From: JAVBPP01 sp031549535
GTDB taxonomy: Bacteria; Bacillota; Clostridia; Oscillospirales; Acutalibacteraceae
DNA: 5,307 nucleotides
Assembly: GCA_031549535.1 (NCBI GenBank)
Contig: JAVBPP010000090.1
Coordinates: forward strand, 1 to 5,307
Direction: 5' to 3'
The translations under genes were made by a program, and so were the position numbers. Below, one piece after another: positions 1 through 4,167 of the stretch. The first letter of the stretch is position 1, and every line of letters starts with the position of its first letter. The notes beneath the pieces are model-generated. The model saw only the letters and a list, made by a program, of their open reading frames with translations, made no database searches and was not told the origin of the DNA.

Positions 1-413
1 AGGGTCAGCGTAATCACACCGTCCTGATAACCCGCAAGCACGCCCTTGAAATCCCGCTTCTTCTCCTGCGGGCGAATCAGGCGCAAAAAAATGTTCTGCC
101 CCAGGCAATGCGCAAAATGCATCGGCAGGCGTAAATCCCGCTCCAGCCCCGGGGAGGAAACCTGCAGGTGATAGCTCTGCTCAATCAAGTCCGCCTCGTC
201 CAGCGGCCCGTCTATTGCGCGGGACATATCCTCACAGTCGCTGATGGCGATTCCGCCGGGCTTGTCGATGATAAGGCGCAGATACCAAGTTGCGCCCTCC
301 TTCAAAAAGCGGACATCCCACAGCGTAAGCCCCAGTTCCGTAGCAAAGGGTTCCGCAAGCGCCCAAACGGCCTGCGCCGTGTTGCCGCCCTTGTGCTTTT
401 CGTTTGCCGGCAA
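1..413 (-). CDS. rimP: Ribosome maturation factor RimP, 3' end cut by window edge
   Basis: RimP binds the nascent 30S subunit and is needed for its maturation. About 137 codons are visible, almost a full-length protein (family about 150 aa); the extreme C-terminus lies beyond base 1. Reading the minus strand gives recognisable RimP blocks: a stretch ending ELGLTLWDVRFLKEG near residues 27-41, then YLRLIIDKPGGI, the acidic DCEDMSRAIDGPLDE segment, and the family hallmark VSSPGLERDL followed by the start of the C-terminal SH3-like domain (FKGVLAGYQDG). The best start is TTG at 413, because an AAGGAG ribosome site (423-428) sits 9 nt upstream. An in-frame ATG at 455 has no such site and lies beside the leader hairpin. 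In Firmicutes rimP heads the rimP-nusA-ylxR-infB operon, so those genes would be expected to the left; this is inference. The family call is firm; the start is likely. Confidence 0.95.
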   Translation of the reverse strand, partial: MPANEKHKGGNTAQAVWALAEPFATELGLTLWDVRFLKEGATWYLRLIIDKPGGIAISDCEDMSRAIDGPLDEADLIEQSYHLQVSSPGLERDLRLPMHFAHCLGQNIFLRLIRPQEKKRDFKGVLAGYQDGVITLT

Positions 414-552
414 ACAGATACACTCCTTATTATTCGAAATATGAATTATTCGCATGAAGTAAACGAAAGAGCGGGTTGCCCCACTCTTCACACAGCCGGA
501 ATACTCCGGTCTCATCCTGCCACTGTGACAATGCCGTCACTTTTACACTTAC
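414..552 (-). ncRNA. Structured 5' leader of the rimP transcript
   Basis: Between the predicted rimP transcription start and its ribosome site the minus-strand RNA can form three consecutive hairpins. These are a 5-bp stem GTGAC/GTCAC (525-540), a 5-bp stem CCGGA/TCCGG (496-509), and a 9-bp stem AAGAGUGGG/CCCGCUCUU (467-488) with one U-G wobble and a GCAA loop, a GNRA tetraloop. I believe similar GAAGAGUGGG-type hairpins precede rimP in other clostridia, but I could not check this. The last stem is followed by a U-rich stretch (UUUCGUUU), so it may attenuate, or may just be a processing or folding element. No known riboswitch class was recognised. Confidence 0.5.
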
Positions 553-558
553 TCCGGC

Positions 559-587
559 AGTATAGCACACAGTTTAGAAAAATGCAA
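559..587 (-). promoter_or_regulatory. Sigma-A-type promoter for rimP
   Basis: On the minus strand a -35 box TTGCAT (582-587) and a -10 box TATACT (559-564) are separated by exactly 17 bases, and a TG dinucleotide one base before the -10 gives an extended -10. Transcription would start near 552, producing a leader of roughly 140 nt ahead of the TTG start of rimP. Confidence 0.75.
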
Positions 588-706
588 GCTTTTCATTCTA
601 TTTTTATTCTAATTTTTGCGCTCCTGTTTATTTGCGGCAAAAAGCCGTTAGCTTTCATAAGAAAACTAAAATTCCTCTCTTTTTCCTATCAATTTTCTGT
701 AATCCG

Positions 707-715
707 TGCTATATT
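707..715 (+). promoter_or_regulatory. Possible extended -10 promoter for the GH25 gene
   Basis: TGC followed by TATATT (710-715) makes an extended -10 about 37 bases before the ATG at 752. The hexamer 17 bases further up (TATCAA) is a poor -35. Transcription would begin near 722. The surrounding 565-700 is AT-rich and carries no convincing gene. Supported by the motif and position only. Confidence 0.35.
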
Positions 716-751
716 GAAGCTACTGCAGAAAACACAAAAGGGTTTAAAAAA

Positions 752-2227
752 ATGAAACTTGCTTTTCTTTCTTCCTTATCCGCCAAGACACTGTGCGTTG
801 TCGTCAGTGCCGGGGTCGTCAGCTCCGCATATCTGGTAGTAAAGCACAGCAGCGTGCAAGATACGCTCTCTCCCTCGCTGCAGGAAAGCGCGGGGGAACG
901 CACCGCGCTGCCCACCACAGCCCAGACGCTCACAAGCCTGCTGACCACGGCGCAGACAACGGTTTCAACCAGCGCTGCCCCAACGCAGGCACCGGCGGAA
1001 ATACCCAAAACATATATACCGGCCGCGCTGCCGGATTACTCCAAGGTGAAAGGCAACGCCATCACGGATGGGGACGACTATACGATTGCGCCGGAGCAGG
1101 AAAAAGAAGAGGATCCGGAGTATGATGCCCCCGCTGTTGAACCGACGGAGGAGTTGACGGATTCTATTCCGGAAATTCCGGAGACCGCAACCCTTCCGCA
1201 GACCTCCGAGCCGCAAGCGACGCAAACACAGCCCTCAACGACAGAGGAGGCAACGGTTACAACAATCACAACGCAAGCAAGCACAGCGCAGGAGACAAGC
1301 GAACCGACCACAGTGCCCGTTTCGGAACAAACACAAGAGAGCACGACGGTGCAAAGCAGTACCATAGTCACAAGTGCAGGCACAAGTGCCGCGCCAAGCT
1401 CCACAACGCAGAAGCCGACCACCACTGCGGCTCCGACCACGACAAAGCCGCAGCCGCCCCAAAACGGCTGGTACAGCCAGGCGGGCAAGCGCTATTACTA
1501 CTATCAAGGCGTCAGCCTCAAGGGCTTTCAAACCATCGGCGGTGTGAAATACTATTTTGAGCCGGACGGCGCACTCAGCTCCAAGGTGGGGATTGACGTC
1601 TCCAAATGGGACGGCAACATCGACTGGGTCAAGGTAAAGGCGGCGGGCGTAGATTTTGCGTTTATTCGCGTAGGCTACCGCGGTTACGGCTCCGCCGGCA
1701 ACATTGTGCTGGACGAATATTTTAAGCAGAACATTCTGGGCGCAAACGCGGTCGGCATTGATTGCGGGGTCTATTTCTACACCCAGGCAATCACAACCGC
1801 CGAGGCGCAGGAGGAAGCGGCCTTTGTTTTGAAAGCGATCGAGGGCTTTCGCCTGACCTATCCCGTGGCCTATGACATTGAAGCCGTGGAGGGCGCGGCC
1901 AACCCCCGCACCAAAAATTTAACAACCAAGCAGCGCACGGATTTTTCGATTGCCTTTTGTGATACCATTAAAAAGGCGGGCTTTTACCCGATGATTTATG
2001 CAAACAAGTATTGGCTGACCAGCTTTTTGGACACTTCCCGTTTGGCCGGCTATGACATCTGGCTCGCGCATTATACCAACATGACAGATTATGCAAAGCC
2101 CTACCGCGTTTGGCAGTATACCGACACGGGCACCATCAGCGGCATTACGGGCGGCATGGACCGCAACATCGGGCTGTTTGATTATGCGAGTTATCTGAAA
2201 CAAAATGGTTGGAACGGGTTAACATGA
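752..2227 (+). CDS. Exported GH25 muramidase (lysozyme) with Thr/Ser-rich linker
   Basis: A 491-aa secreted or membrane-anchored peptidoglycan hydrolase that would cleave the MurNAc-GlcNAc bond in the wall. Visible parts in order: a short basic N-terminus and hydrophobic segment (about residues 12-30, signal peptide or anchor); a long Thr/Ser/Pro/Glu-rich low-complexity linker (about 35-238); two short aromatic choline-binding-like units starting GWYSQAGKRYYYY (239-276); and a GH25 domain (about 280-488). The GH25 signature residues are present: GIDVSKWDG with Asp282, and VAYDIE with Asp375 and the catalytic Glu377. The C-terminal WQYTDTG and MDRN blocks also match. The ATG at 752 was chosen over an upstream in-frame start at 632 because only from 752 does a normal signal sequence follow; the ribosome site (AAGGG, 738-742) is modest. 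It stands alone, divergent from rimP and followed by an independent promoter. The linker resembles wall-spanning spacers of surface enzymes. Family call firm; in vivo role (remodelling or predation) unknown. Confidence 0.93.
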   Translation: MKLAFLSSLSAKTLCVVVSAGVVSSAYLVVKHSSVQDTLSPSLQESAGERTALPTTAQTLTSLLTTAQTTVSTSAAPTQAPAEIPKTYIPAALPDYSKVKGNAITDGDDYTIAPEQEKEEDPEYDAPAVEPTEELTDSIPEIPETATLPQTSEPQATQTQPSTTEEATVTTITTQASTAQETSEPTTVPVSEQTQESTTVQSSTIVTSAGTSAAPSSTTQKPTTTAAPTTTKPQPPQNGWYSQAGKRYYYYQGVSLKGFQTIGGVKYYFEPDGALSSKVGIDVSKWDGNIDWVKVKAAGVDFAFIRVGYRGYGSAGNIVLDEYFKQNILGANAVGIDCGVYFYTQAITTAEAQEEAAFVLKAIEGFRLTYPVAYDIEAVEGAANPRTKNLTTKQRTDFSIAFCDTIKKAGFYPMIYANKYWLTSFLDTSRLAGYDIWLAHYTNMTDYAKPYRVWQYTDTGTISGITGGMDRNIGLFDYASYLKQNGWNGLT

Positions 2228-2259
2228 TGCAATAAAACTTGAAAATAAGTTCCTATCAC

Positions 2260-2288
2260 TTGAACCTTTCCGTATCTTCTGTTACAAT
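2260..2288 (+). promoter_or_regulatory. Sigma-A-type promoter for the riboswitch/GNAT transcript
   Basis: A -35 TTGAAC (2260-2265) and a -10 TACAAT (2283-2288) with a 17-base spacer and a TG at the extended -10 position. The start point would fall at about 2295, which is exactly the first base of the riboswitch P1 stem, so promoter and aptamer support each other. Confidence 0.8.
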
Positions 2289-2294
2289 AAAACC

Positions 2295-2404
2295 GTTATA
2301 TGACTGACGGAAGTGGAACGCGCCAGTTGCGCAGCACCACATGAAGTATAACCATATGCCAATCTCATGCATGCGACTGGCATTAAAAAGCCGACCGTCT
2401 GGGC
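2295..2404 (+). ncRNA. ZTP (pfl-type) riboswitch aptamer
   Basis: ZTP riboswitches sense the purine/folate-stress nucleotide ZTP (or ZMP) and normally switch on purine or one-carbon genes. Seen here: P1 GUUAUA (2295-2300) with UAUAAC (2347-2352); the conserved internal-loop strand UGACUGACGG (2301-2310); P2 GUGG (2313-2316) with CCAC (2337-2340), capped by an extra GCGC/GCGC stem; a linker hairpin AUGCCA/UGGCAU (2356-2383); and the 3' domain CCGUCUGGGCA (2395-2405). From memory the class consensus is ACUGGCG with CCGCCUGGGCA. Here the loop is ACUGACG and the partner CCGUCUGGGCA, so the G-to-A change on one side is matched by C-to-U on the other, and the five-base pseudoknot (2306-2310 with 2395-2399) is kept. 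The P2 3' junction (AUGAAG) departs from the usual GGGGAG-like sequence, which is the weakest point. Confidence 0.85.
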
Positions 2405-2435
2405 AGCCGATGCTCAGAGTGTGTCGGCTTTTATA
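2386..2435 (+). terminator. Riboswitch-controlled intrinsic terminator
   Basis: AAAAGCCGAC (2386-2395) is perfectly complementary to GUCGGCUUUU (2423-2432), and the latter runs into a short U/A tract. The left arm includes the GCC of the riboswitch P3 stem and the first pseudoknot base, so ligand binding should block this stem and allow read-through, as is usual for this class. A second, competing 9-bp stem, AGCCGAUGC (2405-2413) with GUGUCGGCU (2421-2429), uses a repeated AGCCGA and does not overlap the aptamer, so the actual switching geometry is uncertain. Confidence 0.7.
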
Positions 2436-2452
2436 TTTGGGGAGGGATTCTT

Positions 2453-3053
2453 ATGGTTACCATCATCACCGCACGCGAAACAGATATCCCCGTTCTGGAA
2501 GACATTCTGCTGGACGCGGTGCATTGGCTGGACGGCATCGGAAAACCGCTCTGGCGGGCGGAACAAGTGACATGGGCACGGCTGTCACAGGATTTTGGGG
2601 TATCGGATTTCCGTATAGCGCTGCTTGACGGCAAACCGGCGGCGTGTATGGCTTTAACGGACTACGACCCCGTTTTTGGCCGGATATTACAAAAGGGCAA
2701 TCCTTATACCAATCACCTTTTAGAATGCTTGCAAAATTCGGTAACGAGCGTTTCATGTATGCGCTCTTGCCGAATTTTGCAGGAAGTATTCTTAATGGTG
2801 ATTGGTATTATTTATCCACAAGCTCGCCGTTAAACGTTTCGCTGCGGGGCAAGGGCTGGCAGATGCGTTACTTGCATATGCAAAAGAGCTGTGTATGGAC
2901 AGAGGCATCCCTGCGCTGCGGCTGGACTGCCATCAAAAAATACCAAAACTGCGGGCCGTATATGAGCGTAACGGCTTTGTTTGCGTCAAAGAAAAACGCA
3001 TGTTCCGGAAATACCACACTGCGTTTTATTTGTATAATGCCAATATCCATTAA
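2453..3053 (+). pseudogene. GNAT-family N-acetyltransferase, broken by frameshift and MITE insertion
   Basis: GNAT proteins transfer acetyl from acetyl-CoA to an amine; the substrate here is unknown. The ATG at 2453 has a GGAGG site (2441-2445) at good spacing, directly after the riboswitch terminator. The N-terminal half (RETDIPVLEDILLDAVHWLD through LTDYDPVF) is intact. At the run of five T after GACCCCG (about 2674-2678) the frame must shift by one to give the expected FWPDITKGQSL, so one T appears lost. Then a 103-bp MITE with its duplicated bases (2704-2810) splits the gene. After it the third frame resumes with FIHKLAVKRFAAGQGLADALL, which includes the acetyl-CoA-binding RxxAGQG loop, and runs to YERNGFVCVKEKRMF and the TAA at 3051. 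Removing both lesions gives about 165 aa, normal for the family. The final codons and stop lie in a second MITE. Actual translation from 2453 would stop at 2833 (126 aa, no acetyl-CoA loop). The single-base loss might be a sequencing error; the insertion is not. Confidence 0.88.
2706..2808 (+). mobile_element. MITE copy 1, 103-bp palindromic element inside GNAT gene
   Basis: The element has terminal inverted repeats ATACCAATCACC and GGTGATTGGTAT, and its two halves are nearly complementary throughout: TGCAAAATTCGG on the left, CCGAATTTTGCA on the right, with GAGCG/CGCTC near the centre. It would fold into one long hairpin and has no coding capacity. The empty site can be read directly: joining TCCTTA before it to TTTATCC after it restores the GNAT reading SLFIHK. 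Three bases, TTA, flank both sides of a 101-bp core. Alternatively the element is 103 bp with a TA target duplication and one lost A on the left, which would fit the other copies. Confidence 0.9.
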
Positions 3054-3139
3054 GAATACTTCTTGCAAAATTCGGCAAAAGCGCATACAGGAAACGCTCG
3101 TTACCGAATTTTGCAAGCATTCTAAAAGGTGATTGGTAT
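3037..3139 (-). mobile_element. MITE copy 2, inverted relative to copy 1
   Basis: The reverse complement aligns without gaps to copy 1 over 103 bases with about six differences by eye, three of them in one terminal repeat, which here reads ATGCCAATATCC. It is flanked by TA on both sides (3035-3036 and 3140-3141), consistent with a TA target duplication as in IS630/Tc1-type insertion (inference). It supplies the last codons and TAA stop of the GNAT remnant. Immediately to the right ATACCAAAT (3141-3149) mirrors its end again. Confidence 0.88.
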
Positions 3140-3167
3140 TATACCAAATTTATTGATAGAAGTTGAG

Positions 3168-3206
3168 ACCCCGGGGAAGGCTTCAGCCGCCTTCCCCGGG
3201 GTTTTG
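3168..3206 (+). terminator. Strong intrinsic terminator overlapping CD3324-like gene end
   Basis: A perfect 14-bp GC-rich stem, arms 3168-3181 and 3189-3202, with a seven-base loop, followed on the plus strand by TTTTGTT. It would end plus-strand transcripts from the riboswitch/GNAT unit. On the minus strand no good U run follows, and the stop codon of the convergent gene (3183-3185) lies in the loop, so it may be only weakly bidirectional. Confidence 0.8.
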
Positions 3207-3464
3207 TTGCCGTAAAATGCGTTGTATGCTTTTTTCACAGAGGAAATACCGCTCCGCCAATGCGCAAACCGTTTCGCCGGCGCAATAGGCTTGATAAATC
3301 ACACGGTTCCGGCTTTCCAACTCCTGCCTGCTGCGGGTGTTGCTGCCCCAGGCTTTTTTCTCTCCCTCTTTGCGGGGGATGTAGATATATGCCCCGTCCG
3401 CATACCGCTGCACTTCTTGTAACAGTTTTGCAGGAAAAACATCCTGCGCGTTTACATAGCGCAT
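3183..3464 (-). CDS. CD3324-family small HTH protein
   Basis: A 93-aa cytoplasmic protein with the layout of the C. difficile CD3324 family, which is related to the Mor-type transcription activator fold. The N-terminal MRYVNAQDVFP and AKLLQEVQRYADG helices are followed by the IYIPRK strand, the KKAWGSNTRSRQEL motif (about residues 36-50) and a C-terminal helix-turn-helix (about 63-86, LAERYFLCEKSIQRIL). The ATG at 3464 was chosen for its GGAGG site five to seven bases upstream; an in-frame ATG 13 codons earlier lacks one. The family is probably DNA-binding, but targets are not known to me. The last codons (NPGEGG) are encoded by one arm of the plus-strand terminator, so stop and terminator share bases. 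No clear promoter was found close upstream. Confidence 0.85.
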   Translation of the reverse strand: MRYVNAQDVFPAKLLQEVQRYADGAYIYIPRKEGEKKAWGSNTRSRQELESRNRVIYQAYCAGETVCALAERYFLCEKSIQRILRQQNPGEGG

Positions 3465-3504
3465 ATCGCTCCTCCAAAAATTAGTGTTTGTTTGGATGAG
3501 CAAT

Positions 3505-3537
3505 GGCTATTCCATTTTATTCTTTCATGCAATAGCC
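3505..3537. repeat. Inverted repeat upstream of CD3324-like gene
   Basis: GGCTATT (3505-3511) and AATAGCC (3531-3537) are perfect inverted repeats 19 bases apart, about 40-70 bases upstream of the minus-strand start at 3464. This is a plausible operator or mRNA hairpin for that regulator-like gene; position is the only evidence. The second arm also lies just beyond the stop of the small ORF at 3525. Confidence 0.35.
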
Positions 3538-3654
3538 AGTGCTATGCATTCTTTGCCGTTTTCATCATATGTGGTACACGATACCCCCTTTTTTACTGTT
3601 CCATTGGGCAATTGCGCGTCCGGGACTTTCGCAATTACCTTACTGTTTCATCAT
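3525..3654 (-). pseudogene. Possible small protein gene with one-base frameshift
   Basis: Minus-strand translation ending at TGA 3525-3527 reads KVIAKVPDAQLPNG, then TVKKGVSCTTYDENGKE and CIALAIA. This looks like real protein sequence: charged and polar, GC-rich third positions, CTTYDENGKEC. No ATG opens this frame; upstream it meets TGA TGA. Shifting by one base joins it to ATG ATG AAA CAG at 3643-3654, giving about 43 residues (MMKQ then KVIAKVPD). The family is not one I can name. The antisense frame also looks open but has a strange composition and was judged a shadow. It could instead be a leader peptide region or an intact gene with an unusual start. Confidence 0.35.
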
Positions 3655-3708
3655 AACACAAACCTTGCCGCCCGTAAAGGACAAAGTCTTTTCAGAATCG
3701 AAGCGGTT

Positions 3709-3727
3709 CGTTTATGGAGAATAAACG
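3709..3727. repeat. Short perfect inverted repeat upstream of rpmB
   Basis: CGTTTAT (3709-3715) and ATAAACG (3721-3727) form a 7-bp hairpin with a five-base loop, about 20 bases upstream of the predicted rpmB -35 box. It may be an operator or nothing. Apart from this, the possible small ORF and the promoter at 3748, I see nothing else in 3465-3821. Confidence 0.3.
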
Positions 3728-3747
3728 GTTCTGATTTATGTGTGCGG

Positions 3748-3777
3748 TTGCGCGAGTGACCCGTTGGGGCTTACAAT
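3748..3777 (+). promoter_or_regulatory. Likely rpmB promoter
   Basis: TTGCGC (3748-3753) and TACAAT (3772-3777) with an 18-base spacer. Transcription would start near 3784, about 38 bases before the rpmB ATG, just before a GAGAGGA ribosome site (3802-3808). Confidence 0.55.
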
Positions 3778-3821
3778 GGCCGTGATACCAATTCCAAAAA
3801 AGAGAGGACGGTTCATCCACC

Positions 3822-4019
3822 ATGCATTGTGAACTCTGCGGCAAAACAAGCGTGTTTGGCAACAAGGTGGCGCACGACAGAATGTATGTCAACGCGCGCA
3901 ATCCCAAAAAAGTGAAACCCAATCTGCAGCGCATGAAGCTGACACAAAACGGCGTGACCCGCCGCGCCACAGTCTGCACCCGTTGCATGCGAAATTTAAA
4001 AAAACAAGGGCAGAAATGA
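3822..4019 (+). CDS. rpmB: 50S ribosomal protein L28
   Basis: A 65-aa large-subunit ribosomal protein. The N-terminal CELCGKTSVFGNKVAH block, the central KPNLQRMKL, and the C-terminal RRATVCTRCMRNLKK match L28. It is a zinc-ribbon (C+) form with cysteine pairs at residues 3/6 and 52/55, so it should bind one zinc. The ATG at 3822 is the only usable start in frame; its ribosome site GAGAGGA lies about 13 bases upstream, a long gap that may lower initiation. It is monocistronic with its own promoter, as is common in clostridia, and its transcript would end in the hairpin of the element that begins 10 bases after the stop. Confidence 0.96.
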   Translation: MHCELCGKTSVFGNKVAHDRMYVNARNPKKVKPNLQRMKLTQNGVTRRATVCTRCMRNLKKQGQK

Positions 4020-4029
4020 GCAGTTTGTA

Positions 4030-4142
4030 ATACCAATCACCCTTATGAAATGTAAACATTTTGTAAATTATTCTGCAACAGCCCAAAGTTTTACCTTTTT
4101 AGGTTAAAATTTTGGGCTGTTTTTGTTATTTGGGATTGGTAT
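4030..4142 (+). mobile_element. Third MITE-like element, same ends, different interior
   Basis: The ends ATACCAATCACCC and GGGATTGGTAT match the terminal repeats of the two 103-bp copies, and TA flanks both sides (4028-4029 and 4143-4144). The 113-bp interior is unrelated to theirs: an AAATGT/ACATTT stem (4048-4061) and a long hairpin (4077-4121). It is non-coding. It lies 10 bases after rpmB and ends 25 bases before the toxin start. The shared ends with a different core suggest elements mobilised by one transposase. Confidence 0.72.
4077..4124 (+). terminator. Intrinsic terminator carried by MITE-like element, serving rpmB
   Basis: AACAGCCCAAA (4077-4087) pairs perfectly with TTTGGGCTGTT (4111-4121), and the stem continues inward through the TTTTA/TAAAA region to a small T loop, for roughly 19-20 pairs in all. 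It runs straight into TTTTTG on the plus strand. It is the first terminator after rpmB and would insulate the toxin gene downstream. Confidence 0.8.
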
Positions 4143-4167
4143 TATCATGGATTATGGAGGAAAAACA

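Noticed and set aside
414..455. ATG at 455 as rimP start
   Set aside because: It is in frame but has no ribosome site, while TTG 413 has AAGGAG at proper spacing and gives a normal RimP N-terminus.
632..751. Upstream start for the GH25 gene
   Set aside because: The extra 40 residues would bury the signal-like segment, and the predicted promoter at 707-715 lies inside it.
168..755. Plus-strand ORF of 195 codons antisense to rimP
   Set aside because: It lies opposite the clearly recognisable rimP reading, its product has no family features, and it has no ribosome site.
1078..1531. Long minus-strand ORFs opposite the GH25 linker
   Set aside because: They arise from the low-complexity Thr/Ser codons of the linker; composition is Val/Cys/Arg-rich with no start signals.
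2644..3132. 162-codon plus-strand ORF through both MITEs
   Set aside because: Only the few codons FWPDITKGQSL belong to the GNAT protein; the rest is MITE sequence and an off-frame reading of the GNAT second half.
2706..3139. CRISPR array from the repeated 103-bp units
   Set aside because: There are only two copies, inverted to each other, with a gene fragment between and no regular spacers.
3484..3759. Plus-strand ORF of 91 codons between the CD3324-like gene and rpmB
   Set aside because: It is the mirror of the more protein-like minus-strand reading at 3525-3640 and has no ribosome site or recognisable domain.
3785..3795. ATACCAATTCC as another MITE end
   Set aside because: It is not flanked by TA, has no partner end in the right orientation nearby, and overlaps the predicted rpmB transcription start; probably chance.
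4123..4167. TTG 4123 or ATG 4147 as toxin start
   Set aside because: Both lack a ribosome site and lie in or right beside the mobile element; GTG 4168 has GGAGG at seven bases.
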